A stretch of 64,000 nucleotides of DNA from Laburnicola sp. R22_1 (GCA_014281115.1 JACONQ010000011.1:1054001-1118000); one strand, 5' to 3'; positions 22,801 to 34,579 are shown, counted from the first letter of the stretch. Notes: generated from the letters alone by a model not told the origin. Numbers and translations: made by a program.

Positions 22801-23477
22801 TCGTCGCTAGAGTAGGGGTTCAAATCATCGGTCAATTGCTTCACCGTCAAGCCGAGGCTCTGGAGAACAGGCTGTGGCCCTGGGCTCAAAATGTAAAGCG
22901 CGCCATCCTCTTTGGGTTCCACAATCCATATGAAGGGCTTGTTCCGCCAGCCTTCAATGGGGTCGGACCCGTTGTTGGTGTTGTAGATGGTCTCCAACAT
23001 GGGCTTGCCCACGTCAAGCTCCCACAACTGCTTCCCATTGTATCGATTCTGTGCGTGTATGTGTCCGTCGACAGTCGCCAAGAGCACAAAGTCCTCAATT
23101 GTCCAATCGTGGATGGAGCGCGCTTGAGGCCCCGTGAGGCCCTCGGATGAGGCTGCGTTCCGGCCAAGATGGGCTCTGACAGCGGAGGCCGCTGGAGCAG
23201 ATGAGACGATTGTGTCTAGGGCGCGCTGGTCTCGGGCTTGGATGGGTTTGTACGCACGCTGCTTCGCGGCGCTCTCCAGTCTCCCACGACTAGGCTCTCC
23301 ATGTTTGGGGGGAAGTATGGTGTGTATGCCGCCCTCTTCGCTCGGGGACCGGCCGTGTACGTGGTCCTGCGGTTGCTGCTGCTGAGCTGCCGTGGAAATC
23401 CATGGGAAGACGAGGAGGAGGGCGAAGAATTTGGCGCTCAAGGCCGGGCTAGCTCCAGGCGGCCGGCGACGCGGCAT
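19853..23477 (-). CDS. IRE1: Ire1-type unfolded-protein sensor: ER kinase and endoribonuclease
   Basis: ER membrane sensor that cleaves HAC1-type mRNA when unfolded proteins accumulate. Two exons on the minus strand (21159-23477 and 19853-21109) give 1191 residues. Visible in order: signal peptide near residues 15-31 (FFALLLVFPWISTAAQ), lumenal beta-propeller-type region (LLATVDGHIHAQNRYNGKQLW), transmembrane helix near 521-543 (IISSISVPLVAALVVCVLTY), a basic/acidic linker, kinase from about 746 with glycine loop LGNGSGGTFVF, catalytic lysine in RDVAVKRM, HRDIKPQN near 878 and DFG near 904, then the KEN RNase domain ending near PKLLMSCYDCV. The HRD and DFG residues are intact, so phosphotransfer looks possible. 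The intron (21110-21158) separates glycine loop from lysine. Confidence 0.96.
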
Positions 23478-24295
23478 TATCGGGTGAGGATGTCGGCCTT
23501 ATGGTGCGATGGCAGCCTCGGGCAGGCCTGAGGCGGGGAGGAGATGGGGCATGAGCGAGAGGATGAGAGTGAGAGTGAAAGCGAGGTGTGCGGATCTGAC
23601 AGGAATAGGTGTGGATTTCGCGCGCGGGCCAAGGCGAGAGGCGGGGAGTGCGAGTGCGCTGGGCTCCCTTGACGCTCCGCCCCGTGAGGCAGGGTTGCGA
23701 GAGGCTGCGCTAGCTGGTGCAAGGGAGCGATCGCTCCCGCTTATCCCGCAGGGCTGATCAGTCGATGCGAAGAATAACGGCGGGGAATGGACAGTGAGCG
23801 ATTCGTGGAGCACACTGCACAGCACAGTGCGAGTGCGGACGTGGTTGTGACTTGAGATGGTGGCCGCTATGGACTGACCTGACCTCAGCCGCAACACAAA
23901 GACCCGGGAGAGCGTATTCACGGACGTCACCCCGATCGACCCGGGTTTCAAACACCAGGAAAAACATCTTCCAGTACTTAATTCCTGCCTCAGGTGAGAC
24001 GCTGGTGGAGAGACGCGCCTCCAACCGGCAGCTCTCCTCCGGTAGAAGCCCGATGAAACCAACCGTCGTCTTGGACTCTTGGACACCGACGTGCCTGGCA
24101 ACATCCTTGCACGACGACGCTTTTTGCCCACAAGGGCACACGCTTACGGTAACTAAGAACTTGCATCAAGTTGACTAGGACACACAATGCCCACAGACAT
24201 TTTCACTGCATTCGATATCCTCGCGAATATTTCGTAGTGTACACCCTATCTAGTGCTCAGGTCGTAGCAGCGTCATGTCCAGTCATATCACGCTC
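23478..24295. other. Ire1 5' flank and CCT2 3' flank
   Basis: About 820 bases without a gene. Since Ire1 has a regulated role, its leader probably lies here; I see no convincing conserved upstream ORF. Open frames of 100-200 codons in this stretch are shadows without protein character. Confidence 0.45.
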
Positions 24296-26040
24296 TTACA
24301 TGCGCTCCCGCCTTCGCGGGGCGCTGCGTATAATGTTGTCCACCCGTAGAAGTAACTGTGGGGAGTTAGTGCAATTCGAGCTGGCGGAGAATTGGGTGCA
24401 CATACCTCCGCTGCTTCCGAGGCCGAGGAAACAACCGCGCGCTTTAGTTTGTAGCTCTCGATGACACCAAGCTCTCGCATGTCGACGATGCCCCCACCAG
24501 GAGTCAAGAGGTCCAGGCCCGAGCTAGTCAAGCCAGAGTAGACGGCTTTCCGCAGTCGGGTAACGAGGTCGCTAGAGTCCAGCCCAGCGTTGTCCGCCAG
24601 GATCGTAGGTAGCTGCTGTAGAGCCTTCGAGAAAGACTCAACGGCAATGGCCTTTTTGCCTGCCACATTTTGTGCAGCTTCTGCTACGGCCTTGGCCATG
24701 TTCATCTCGGCACAGCCACCACCCAATGTTGTCCTGGGTTCCTTGACTGTTTGCGAGAGTACAGCCAGAGCATCGTGGAGCGATCGCTCAGCCTCGTCGA
24801 GAAGCTGCTCAGTTGCGCCGCGAAGTACGATGGTGCACGCCCTACCTGCCGCGACACCTGAGAATCGGATCAGCGTGTCCTCGCCGATAATCACCTCCTC
24901 AATCAAGTCGCAGTGACCGATCTTGACATTCTCTGGGTGGTCGAAAGTAGACGTAATCTCTCCTCCGGTAACCAGTGCTAACCGTTCAACGCCGTCGAAA
25001 TCGGCGTGCTCAATAGAGCAGATGCCGACATCCGCAAAGAGCTGTTCCGGCCAGTTGTAGATCAATTGTCGGTTGACGAAGCAGTTGATGCCGTGTGCTT
25101 TGATGCGCTCGACCTTGGCCTTCATCTTCTCGCGTTCTGCCTTCTCCAAGTCCGCCAGGGCGCCTGTGGAATCTACCTTGACCCTTGCACCGAAGATCTT
25201 AATCTTGTCAGTGTCCATTGCCGTATTGGCTACGAGGATCTTAGCGTTCTCTATCCGCTTGGGTTGGTTAACGCCGAACTTCTTGTCCAGAATGAAGCCC
25301 TCATCGAGATATGAGTCCTTGAGCTTTCCTCCAGCCTTCTTGATGATCTGAATATGTGTGAGATCCGTAGAGCCCTTCATCCTCAGCACGGCGTCCACGG
25401 CGAGCTTCGCGAACTGTATCCGGTCCTGGCTGAGTACCTTGGAGCTCAACGTCGTCCGCGCAATGGCCTCCAGATCACGTCGGAACGCCTCCTCGTTGTT
25501 ACTGTTGTCGGTTGCAAGCTTCTCCAAAACGTGTAGCGCAGCAGCGCTTGCTATCCTGTAGCCCTCGATGATGGTCTGCGGGTGTATCTTCTGATCCACG
25601 AGCTTCTCTGCCTCACGTAGCAGCTCCGCTGCCAGAACAGTGACAGAGGTAGTACCGTCGCCGACTTCGTCGTCCTGGACTTTTGAGATGTTGACTAGCA
25701 CTTTGGCAGCGGCGTTGTCAAGTGCAATCGCTTTCAGTATGGTAGCTCCGTCATTTGTGACCATGATCTCGCCTGTCGAACTATGGACTGTATAAGCGAA
25801 GCTCAAGAAAGACTTGCAGAGCACGTACCCAGACTGTAATATCTTGTCCATGCCCTTTGGGCCCAATGTGCTCTTCACAAGGTCGCCGACAGCGATAGCG
25901 CCCACAAAGGCAGAGAGACGTGCATTCTCGCCCTTCTCTTCCGTCACGTCCTCCGCAAAGATCTGGGTGGGGTTCTGGTACGACTAGACAAGCGTCAGCA
26001 AAAGAAAAGGGCGCCAGGCACGCCGAAGGAAGCATACCAT
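24296..26040 (-). CDS. CCT2: Chaperonin TRiC/CCT subunit beta
   Basis: Subunit of the cytosolic ATP-driven chaperonin that folds actin and tubulin. Exons on the minus strand: 26038-26040, 25829-25983, 24406-25780 and 24296-24355, total 1593 bases, 530 residues. Family motifs are [31 protein letters not shown], the catalytic [34 protein letters not shown], and near the end [11 protein letters not shown] and TPGGGIVDM. The last exon gives the correct tail [15 protein letters not shown]. The first exon is the ATG alone, as in RPL11. Intron 2 (25781-25828, 48 bases) is frame-neutral and stop-free; its acceptor must be TAG at 25781, because the nearer CAG would bring in a stop. It is divergent from Sad1 across 314 bases. 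Confidence 0.95.
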
Positions 26041-26354
26041 TACGGCGCCGGGTGGTAAGCAGCGGGCAAAGGGTATCTGCAGAAACGGGGGGTACTCGCG
26101 GTGGTGCCTGGCGACGCCGACTTTTTTGAAGAGGTGCCCGCCGCCGCGCATTGGAGCTTGTTCGCACGGACCGCCCAATCGACACCGCCAAGCCAGCAAG
26201 AGCGACCGCCCCGAGCTCACTTTTTGCTGCCTTGGGCTTTCCACCGACATTGACAGTCCTCGGTCGCAGCTTCTGTCGCAGCCTCTGCACTTGAAGCTTT
26301 ACAGCAATCTCCCCGGCGCTCTGAACGCATCGCGACCCGCGTCCAAGGCCAGCC

Positions 26355-28070
26355 ATGGCCAAGCGACAGGCCCTCGAACCTCTCGAAGATGTCGTCGATG
26401 CGCCTTCCCCAGCTTCGAAACGAGCGCGCGTCGAGGATGAGGAAATGGAGTCCCCCGAGTCTACAAACGGCACCCCCAATGGACACCTCATGTCGCCGCG
26501 AAAACAAGATCGGGAGAAGATAGACATCCTGGGGGCAGATGCGGAGGAGCACGCGGCGCTTGTAGAAGCCGGGGCGCTGGAAGACGACGACGACAACTAC
26601 GACGACGACGACGAGCCGGCAGTGAGCGCACCGCGGCGGCAAAAGGCGCCCGAAGCAGGGTACACCGATCTCTACCTCGACACTATAGACCGCAAAGTGC
26701 TCGACTTCGACTTCGAGAAGCTCTGCTCCGTCACGCTATCCAACATCAACGTATACGCCTGTCTAGTCTGCGGGAAATACTTCCAGGGACGAGGCCCGAA
26801 ATCGCAAGCCTACTTCCACGCGCTCGACGAGAACCACCACGTCTATGTAAATATGGAGACGAAGAAGGTCTACGTTCTACCGGAGGGCTATGAAGTCATG
26901 TCGAAATCCCTCGACGATATCAAGTTCGTCGTGGACCCGCGCCTAAGCAAGGCAGAGGTGGCGCGATTAGACAAGGAGCCAAAAGTGTCGTGGGATCTCT
27001 CAAACAGGGAGTACATCCCAGGCTTCATAGGCATGAACAACATCAAGGCGAACGACTACTTCAATGTCGTGATACAAGCACTAGCACACGTTGTCCCACT
27101 GCGAAATTACTTCATGCTGGAAGATTTATCGAACCGGCCACAGCTCGCTCAGCGCTTCAGTACCCTTGTGCGAAAGATATGGAACCCGCGCGCTTTCAAA
27201 CCCCATGTGTCACCACACGAGCTCCTGCAAGACATTGCTCTTCGATCATCGAAACGATTCACGCTCACCGATCAGTCCGATCCGGTGGACTTTTTGTCTT
27301 GGTTCCTCAACAACCTCCATCTGGCCGTCGGAGGATCGAAGACGAAACCGGGATCTAGCATCGTCCAGAAAGTGTTCCAGGGTACACTCAAGATCGAGTC
27401 GCAAGAGATCACAGCCCGAGCAGATGCCGGCGACCGTCTACGCTTCGAGGACGCAGCTGTCAAGACCGACATCACAAAATTCCTCGTTCTTACACTGGAC
27501 CTACCATCGGCGCCCTTGTTCCAAGACGCGCTAGAGAAGAACATCATCCCTCAGGTGCCCCTTACTACCATTCTAAACAAGTACAACGGTGTGCAACCTC
27601 AAGAAAAGGTGAGAGACCGCGTGCGATATCGGCTCGTCCACCCGCTGCCCCCTTGCCTCCTGTTCCACATCAAGCGTTTCAGCAAGAACAAATTCGTATC
27701 GGAGCGTAATCCCACTATTGTCACTTTTCCCGTTCAGTCGCTCGACATGGCTCCTTACGTGGAGCCCAATCCGAAGGAGTACCCGCCTGGCGAGCCCATT
27801 TGGTACGACCTGGTGGCAAACATCACCCATGAAGCTGTCAAGAAGAAGGATGACAGTGTGGAGGGTGAGCAGGATATGAAGGTCTGGAGGGTACAACTAA
27901 AGGATCGGAGTCGGAATGAGTGGTACGGTGTGCAAGATCTGTTCGTAGAGCAGGAACGAGGGGAAACGCTCTTTACAAAGGAGAGCTATCTGCAAGTCTG
28001 GGAGAGGAGAAGGGGGCAGCCTGGTGCAATTTCGAATTCAAACAACAAAGGTAAAGGCAAAGCCAAGTAG
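26355..28070 (+). CDS. SAD1: U4/U6.U5 tri-snRNP protein Sad1/USP39, inactive ubiquitin-protease fold
   Basis: Splicing factor needed for tri-snRNP assembly. Single exon, 571 residues. The N-terminal 90 residues are acidic and disordered, followed by YTDLYLDTIDRKVLDFDFEK, a ZnF-UBP domain near 125-175 (CLVCGKYFQGRGPKSQAYFH) and a UCH-type domain. Where an active protease would have its cysteine, the sequence reads GMNNIKANDYFNVVIQAL, so there is no catalytic Cys; this is the known state of the USP39/Sad1 family, not damage. LLFHIKRFSKNKF and WYGVQDLFVEQ mark the C-terminal half. The tail is Lys-rich. The ATG at 26355 fits the family start. Confidence 0.95.
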   Translation: MAKRQALEPLEDVVDAPSPASKRARVEDEEMESPESTNGTPNGHLMSPRKQDREKIDILGADAEEHAALVEAGALEDDDDNYDDDDEPAVSAPRRQKAPEAGYTDLYLDTIDRKVLDFDFEKLCSVTLSNINVYACLVCGKYFQGRGPKSQAYFHALDENHHVYVNMETKKVYVLPEGYEVMSKSLDDIKFVVDPRLSKAEVARLDKEPKVSWDLSNREYIPGFIGMNNIKANDYFNVVIQALAHVVPLRNYFMLEDLSNRPQLAQRFSTLVRKIWNPRAFKPHVSPHELLQDIALRSSKRFTLTDQSDPVDFLSWFLNNLHLAVGGSKTKPGSSIVQKVFQGTLKIESQEITARADAGDRLRFEDAAVKTDITKFLVLTLDLPSAPLFQDALEKNIIPQVPLTTILNKYNGVQPQEKVRDRVRYRLVHPLPPCLLFHIKRFSKNKFVSERNPTIVTFPVQSLDMAPYVEPNPKEYPPGEPIWYDLVANITHEAVKKKDDSVEGEQDMKVWRVQLKDRSRNEWYGVQDLFVEQERGETLFTKESYLQVWERRRGQPGAISNSNNKGKGKAK

Positions 28071-28415
28071 GTGATGGCTTGTGTGGCAACCTTTGGCTGT
28101 TTGCTTAGAACGCAGCCCCATGTCTTTGTAGGCAAAAGAGGCGAGCTTAGCATCGAAATTGAATACCCAAAACCACTCTTCACACTCGTTTTGTGCCCAA
28201 GAATATTTCCTGTTCGCGTGTAGGCAAAATGCCTAGAGTTTTGATGTTTGCGATCAAAAGGTGTCTGCACTACTTCGATCACTCATCCGATTCAGGGTCT
28301 AGTCAATTGCCTCGGTTCGGCTACGACCCGTCGTTAACCATCAGCAGCCATCTGCCAACCCAACCTCAACCACTCTTCCACCTTTCACATTGCGTGCTTC
28401 CAGTTTTGAGTCAAG

Positions 28416-29497
28416 ATGTCTAAACCAAAGATTACTCTGTTCGTCGACATCGTGAGCCCATTTGCATACATCGCATTCTATGCTCTGCGTGTAAGTTGGC
28501 TGTGCACTCGACCACATTAGGAAACTACTTGTTTTGCATGTTTCTATCCGCTGGTTCGGGAAACGATTTTGAAAACGGTGCTCCTGCTAATTGGTAGTAG
28601 AATGCTGCAGTGTTCAAGGAGTGCGAGATTACCTATGTTCCGATATTTTTGGGAGGCTTGATGAAGGCGTGTGGGAATACGCCGGTGAGTTTTCGAAGAT
28701 GTACTTTGTTATATGGTAGAGACGCTGATGATATGTTTCTGTTCAGCCGCTTATGATCAAGAGTGAGTATTCGCTGCGCTGTTAGATCTCTTCACGTTTA
28801 CTCCTATCGTTGTCTTCCAACGTTGCTACTCTAGGACTGTGCCGTATACTTGACTATGTCACAGAACGCATAGTCCTGTATACGGCTCTTCTATCATTCT
28901 TGCTGAGACCAGCTCTTATTCCCCTAACCACTAACCCCCCGACAGACAAGAACAAATGGATCAACAACGAGCGCATCCGCTGGGCAAAATACTTCAACGT
29001 CCCCATCTCAGACAAAACTCCTCCAGGCTTCCCCACAAACACCATCTCCATCCAACGCGTCTTAACCGCCCTATCCCTCTCGCACGCGGAGTCGCTACCC
29101 AACGCACTCTCGCACTTCTGGCAGAACTACTGGGTGCACTACAACGACCCCACCAAGCCTGAAACTATGCTGGCAATCCTGAAGACTGTGGTGGGCAGTG
29201 AGGAAGAGGCGAAGAAGGTTATGGAGGCGGGTAAGAGTGAGGAGGTTAAGCAGAAGTTGACCGAGAATACGGACTGGGCGTTTAAGGAGGAAGCGTTTGG
29301 GCTGCCGTGGTTTGTTGGTAAGTTTTTCTACGTCAGGGGAGTAGGGAGTGGTGCATGGTTTGTGACTGACTTGTGATATAGCGACGAACACGAAGGGGGA
29401 GACGGAGAGGTATTGGGGCGTCGATCACTTAGGTCAATTGTGTGATCACTTGGGCCTTGAGCGACCGGGAGATAAAGGATGGAAGGCTCTTCTATGA
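28416..29497 (+). CDS. Kappa-class glutathione S-transferase (DsbA-like fold)
   Basis: Mitochondrial or peroxisomal GST related to 2-hydroxychromene-2-carboxylate isomerase. Exons 28416-28490, 28601-28684, 28747-28762, 28946-29317 and 29382-29497 total 663 bases, 220 residues. Motifs: FVDIVSPFAYIAFYALR with the kappa-class SPFAY segment, ITYVPIFLGGLMKACGNTPP, NKWINNERIRWAKYFNVPI, FGLPWFVATN with the cis-proline loop, and ERYWGVDHL. Exon 3 is a 16-base microexon (Pro-Leu-Met-Ile-Lys), followed by an unusually long intron of 183 bases. The C-terminus ends in KALL; a peroxisomal signal is not evident. The 345 bases upstream, back to Sad1, show only promoter-like sequence. Confidence 0.9.
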
Positions 29498-29717
29498 CCT
29501 CCTTAATCCGTCTTTCTCCCACACACACTCTCTCAACGTCCGTACACAATCAAGCAAGAAGTCAAGGCACGGGTATGTAACCGGATAGGAAATTGAAACA
29601 TTACACTTCCGCCACACTTCTGAAACAGCAGATAAACCATCGTCCTTCACAAAACCCCTTTCATCGACGCAACCACCTCCGCATCACGGCCTCACAGTCC
29701 CCTCCCCAGCCCCGTCT

Positions 29718-30707
29718 TCACCCCCCAGTCCCAAACTCTCCATATCCCCCCGGCCTCGACGGTCTCACGGGAGACTGCGGATACGGCGGCCCACCCACCT
29801 TATTCGGCGCACTACCATAATTCGACATCGGCCCATTCCTCGTCGAGCCCCCAAGAGGATGCGAAGTAAAAGCATCAGACGTCCCACCCGTTCCGTGGTG
29901 CGATGCTGGCGGGTGAGGAATAGGGGGTACATCGGGCGGCGTCATTGCATCCGCGCCATGCCCCGTGTGACTATGCACAGGACGCGACTGTAAATGATGC
30001 TCTTCAGCCGGCACACCACCCTCGGCCCCACCCGCAGTACCAAGCGCACCCTCCTCCGTTTTCCGCTCTGCAATTCCAAACCCACGTTTACCCGTCAGAT
30101 GATAATGGTAGTAGTAGGCAAACGCCAGCCCCGTGCCCAAAAACAGTAGACTACGCACATGTTAGCCCATCATCTCCTACTTTACTAGTTCAGAAATTGA
30201 AAAAACATACAATTCAACAGCCGCAAACACCGTAGCCGCGACCCCGCTCCTCCACGCCCGTCTACACTTCCTACAACCGTCGAACTGAAAAATATCTGCA
30301 TTCCGTCCGTATCCGGAGAAAATATCATGGTATGAAGCTAGCGCTGCAAACGTCGCGAGCCAGAAGAGCGCGGCGAAGATATCGAGGAGGAGAGCTGCGC
30401 GGGGGTCGTAGAAGCGGCGTTGGGAGAGGTGCAGGGGGGTGGTTAGGAGGAGAATGGGGAGGATTGTAAGGATGGCGATGAGGAGGGTGGAGATGAGTGG
30501 GGGTTGGAGCTAGATTTTGTTAGTGTTTTGGATAAGGAATTGGGGATGAAGGGTTGGGTAAGGGAGACGTACAGGGCCGCCGCCACGGATGGATAGGGCG
30601 TATGCGGTTGTGGCGATTATGAGGAGGGCGAAGAAGAGTTGGAGAGAGCGGAAGATGAGGAATGAGGGGTGGACGGGGACGGATCCGCCTTTGGGGGTGT
30701 AGGCCAT
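29718..30707 (-). CDS. Small four-helix membrane protein (MARVEL-like), function unknown
   Basis: Three exons on the minus strand, 30573-30707, 30211-30509 and 29718-30150, total 867 bases, 288 residues. Hydrophobic helices are at about residues 18-38 (LFFALLIIATTAYALSIRGG), 49-70 (LISTLLIAILTILPILLL), 83-100 (LLDIFAALFWLATFAAL) and 135-158 (VAATVFAAVEFLLFLGTGLA), with FDGCRKCRRAWRSG before the fourth. The C-terminal 130 residues are Gly/Pro/His-rich and probably cytosolic. The short loops and the conserved RGGGP after helix 1 recall fungal MARVEL-domain proteins. It converges on the GST gene 220 bases away. It resembles the larger gene at 11,476-13,080 in topology but not in sequence. Confidence 0.84.
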
Positions 30708-31356
30708 GTTGGAAAAGTGCAGCGTGGTGAACGAATGGATAGGTTCTATGACAAGCACGAGTTTTCGACTATTAGTGTTTGTGTTGATGGAGCCATTTGG
30801 ATGCAGAGATATGGTGAGAAGAGACAAAGCCGATTGTTCGCGGCTGACGTTTGCGGGATGAGGATGGTTGGGATTGGGTGGTGTTGAGGAATGTGCATTT
30901 CCCATTTCGGATGGACGAAAGGGTGGTCCTTTGTGCAAGCGCATGCGAACAATAATCCAAGGCAGCTTGATCGAGATCTCTATTCAAAAGCTCGTTTCGA
31001 AGCCAGATGCGTCAGTATACATCACAGTCGCACTGAGCTTCAGAAGTTAGAGTACATGGAACTCAACTCGCTTCCTGCTGAATGTCTTAGATATGTGTTA
31101 GAGTCGCAGTTCTGCCCGTACTATGTCAAAAGATTCTAGACAACCTGTACTTGCATCCCTACATGCTGGGGTAATTTATGCCACGTCAAAGTTGCATATG
31201 GGCTGCATGCGTGCTGTTCCTCGACTGTCTGTAACAATCATGGCTGTACTGGCGCTGGAGCATGATACATTGTGTCTATCATTCAGCTATCAGTGCTGCA
31301 CACGGTGCTGCTACTCACGCAGTCCAAACCTCGATCCACCTCACACCGCGGACTCT
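30708..31356. other. Intergenic
   Basis: About 650 bases between the start of the membrane-protein gene and the end of proteasome beta7. Short frames only; nothing else is seen. Confidence 0.5.
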
Positions 31357-32248
31357 TTATACGGTCTGCGTACCATAGCCCCTGATTTGCTCTGCGAACG
31401 CCCAGCTCTGGTTCTCCAGCTGCTCGGCCTCGTTGAGCTCCACGCCTTCACTCGTAATGGTCGCGATAGAGTACTTGTCCATACTCCTGGCATCCCTGTA
31501 GAACAGCACCTTCATGCACTCCTTGACTAGCTTCACCGCGTCCTCCTTGCTCACATTCTGTACCGCGTCCTCGTCCGGAATAGTCCTCCTCATTATGGGC
31601 TGTGCAAGGTGCGCTCCAAATCCAGTTGCGAGGGTCGGCGACGAGAAGGTGGTTCCTAGCAGATCGGCGGAAGCAAGGAAAGGCTTCGACTCTCCGTCGA
31701 GGCCAGCGATCAGGAGATGATTCCAGAGCGGGTTGAAGTCGGAGCGGCGCTTGTACATGACCTTGGCAAGGTATGTGTGTAGGTTCTTCGCGTTGAGCGG
31801 ATCGTCGGTGCTTGAGTAGTTCTCCCGGATGTCGAGGGAGTTGAGCAGACGATCAATGTACTGCATGTCTGAGACGTCGCCGCCAAAGCCGACCACCACC
31901 GTCTCGTTGAATTTCCGCAGACGCTTGACGTCCGTGAAGCGGGCCAACGAACCGTACGAAGCTAGGAGGTGCTGTCAGCAAAGTAACCCTCATGGCTGCT
32001 GCTGCATTCGCCATCCGTACCCAAGTTGTCTGCGGCAATCACGACGCCATCCTTGAACTTGGCGGCTACGACCGAGGTGCCCGTCACGATGGGGCTTTGC
32101 GTGTGCTGGTTCGGGCCAGCAGTCTGGAAGTGTGAATTATCGTAGGCGCCGTACACGTCGTCTCTAGGCTGGGATACAGTCAGTAATGGTGCCGCATCTG
32201 ACAGACAGCTCAACTCACACGGCCCCAAGCTTGCGGAAGGTGGTTCAT
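31357..32248 (-). CDS. PRE4: 20S proteasome subunit beta7 (Pre4-type)
   Basis: Non-catalytic beta-ring subunit of the 20S core. Exons on the minus strand 32219-32248, 32021-32168 and 31357-31961 total 783 bases, 260 residues (yeast Pre4: 266). Segments: SPIVTGTSVVAAKFKDGVVI, AADNLASYGSLARF across the second junction, VVVGFGGDVSDMQYIDRLL, YLAKVMYKRRSDFNPLWNHL, SSPTLATGFGAHLAQPIMRR, KVLFYRDARSMDKYSIATI and the C-terminal GYGTQTV. Intron 1 uses GTGAGT/CAG, intron 2 GTACGG/TAG. It is divergent from the HCNGP-type gene across 223 bases. I looked for the yeast proteasome element GGTGGCAAA there and did not find it. Confidence 0.95.
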
Positions 32249-32471
32249 GGTGGCGGACTGGGTGGATGTGGCCGGGCGGAAGAGGTGGAGAGAGTCGTGA
32301 CGGTCGTCCGAGATTCAGAGGCGAATGTAGCTGAAGGCAACGCTGTGGAGGTGAGGGCGTCAGGCTGCTCGAACGCGCAGTTGCGACCCCGGCGCCAAGA
32401 AACACTGGCCCAAGCTCCATCGTCACTTCCGCTCCCGCACTTTCCAAACTTCACAATTGTCCTCTGCAACC

Positions 32472-33380
32472 ATGCTCGGGATAGATTACGAGAGTAGCGA
32501 CGATGAGGACACCGCGCCCGTCGCGACAACTGAGGTTAGTCTCGCAGAAATGTGATGAAAGGGCGGGATAGCTACTGATATCGAGTTGCCAAAACTTCCC
32601 GTCACAACAGCAATTGCGCCAGCTTCGAAGCCTGCTCCAGCACCCGTTGAAGAGACTGCAGCGTCATTGCCTTTGCCAGAGGGACCGGCCCAGGGCCGTA
32701 AGTTGCTCTGCTATATCGCAAGCTTGACTTGATATATACTCATATCATGTCCAGCTACTGCAACTCCACCGCCCGCTGAAGATGAATCGACCAACAATGC
32801 TCCACCGGGGTCTCCGTACACTTCGAATCGTCTGACGATACAAAACCTCACTCTACCTACTGTGCCAAATCTGAACATACCGCCGTCACCACCGGGCTCG
32901 CCACCATCAAAGTCGACCAAGAAATTCGCACAGTTCCTGGAGCTCAAGAAAAAGGGTCAGCATTTCAACCAAAGACTAGAGAGCTCGTCAGTTGTGCGCG
33001 ACCCTAACCATTCAAAGAAGTTGATGGACTTCGCAGGCGTGAGTAACCTCAGGAAGAGCCATTCCCACATACGCTAACAGTATACTTGTGCAAAGATATC
33101 TGAGGAGGATCAATATACGTCCACTTTGCCCGAAGGTCTCGGTGTACCGGTTGTCTGGCCAGGGTGGGCCTATGGCGACGCGCTCAATGCGTCTCAGAAG
33201 AAGATCGCCAAAGCGAAAGAAACCGAACGGTCTAAGGTGCCACGAGAATCCCTAGACTTTGTGCCGGCAAGGTCTGGTGCTTCAAGTGGCACAGGCACAC
33301 CCTCAGCAAAAGGCTCACGACAAAGTGCTACCGAGAGAGTTATGGCGGGATTAGACAATCGATCTAAAGACAGGCGGTGA
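32472..33380 (+). CDS. HCNGP/SAP30BP-type nuclear protein
   Basis: Homologue of SAP30-binding protein, linked to transcription and pre-mRNA splicing in animals. Exons 32472-32534, 32586-32697, 32755-33038 and 33096-33380 total 744 bases, 247 residues. The start MLGIDYESSDDEDTAP is typical. The HCNGP core is in the last two exons: KFAQFLELKKKGQHFNQRL, DPNHSKKLMDFAG, then ISEEDQYTSTLPEGLGVPVV and WAYGDALNASQKKIAKAKE. A Pro/Ser-rich disordered region precedes it, with a phospho-like PPSPPGSPPSKS stretch. The first intron's acceptor (GAG at 32585) is the least certain join, chosen because it alone keeps frame. Confidence 0.88.
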
Positions 33381-33734
33381 TAAACGCGTATGGCAGGATG
33401 ATCAAAAATCTCGTAAAGCGAACTAGGAAACATGTCCTGGGGATGACTGAATAAATAGATCGCTTGAATCTATCATAAAACAAAGTTTCCCGTGTCCGCT
33501 TTCCCTTTAACTTGTATGATCGCTGCGTAGTGCTCGAGTGAATGATTGCATCACGTGCAGTCAGCTCCAGCTTGCGCACGGGCCAACCCATACGTTGACG
33601 CGGAGCTGCCTACCAAACTCCATCAGCCATAAACACTAACCGCCACTCCACCTTGCGACCCGATCGAACTCTTACTTCCCCGGCCTTCCCCGGCTTCACT
33701 CAAATATCCCGTTGCGAGTTCCCATACGGTCATC

Positions 33735-34579
33735 ATGGCTGCAGTTTTCTCCGGCGCTCCCCCGCAAGGCGGTCCAGGCTATTCGTTCACGCAGGCCCCC
33801 ACAGCTGTTCCTTCGGGCGAGCGACAGCACGGCTTCTACCCGTAAGCAGCTCCTATGATGTTTTGATTTCTGCCCATGCTCACATTCGCAGGTACACCGA
33901 CAATGGCGGCTCGACACTCGGTATCTCCGGCGCCGACTTCACCATCCTCGCAGGCGACACTCGCTCAACCTCCGGCTACAACATCAACACACGATACGCA
34001 CCCAAGCTCTTCAAGATCGGTGGTGAAGGAACAGACAACAAGGGTGCGCGGATAGTACTCTCTGTCGTCGGCTTCGCAGCAGACGGCGATGCGCTGAAAG
34101 AACGCCTCGACACCATCGTCAAGATGTACAAGTACCAGCACGGCAAGCCCATGTCGGTCTCCGCCTGCGCACAGCGACTCAGCCACATCCTCTACAACAA
34201 GCGGTTCTTCCCGTACTACGTTCACGCTATTCTAGGTGGGCTCGACGAAGATGGCAAGGGAGCGTTGTACTCGTACGACCCGGTGGGCAGCTACGAGAGG
34301 GAGCAGTGTAGGGCTGCTGGTGCGGCGGCTTCGCTCATCATGCCGTTCTTGGACAACCAGGTCAACTTCAAGAACATGTACATTCCGGGAAGTGGAACCG
34401 GACACGAGCTCCAAGAGAAGGAGAGAGCGCCGCTACCGCGGAATCATGTCGAGGACTTGGTGAGGGATGCGTTCACGAGCGCGGTGGAGAGGCACATTGA
34501 GGTTGGTGATGGTCTGCAGATGATGATCATTACGCGGGAGGGTATACTAGAGACGTTCACGCCGCTGAAGAGGGACTAG
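33735..34579 (+). CDS. PRE7: 20S proteasome subunit beta6 (Pre7-type)
   Basis: Non-catalytic beta-ring subunit. Exons 33735-33841 and 33892-34579 total 795 bases, 264 residues. Family motifs: YTDNGGSTLGISGADFTILA, GDTRSTSGYNINTRYAPKLF, SVVGFAADGDALKERLD, LSHILYNKRFFPYYVHAILG, GLDEDGKGALYSYDPVGSYE and DAFTSAVERHIEVGDGLQMM. The intron has GTAAGC/CAG and splits the Pro-Tyr before TDNGG. Only about 1.5 kb separates the start codon from that of beta7, with the HCNGP-type gene between. The 354 bases upstream hold no other gene. Confidence 0.96.

Noticed and set aside
28810..29376. Single-exon 188-codon reading of the GST gene
   Set aside because: It starts inside the 183-base third intron and runs through the last donor. 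The five-exon model restores the conserved kappa-class N- and C-termini.
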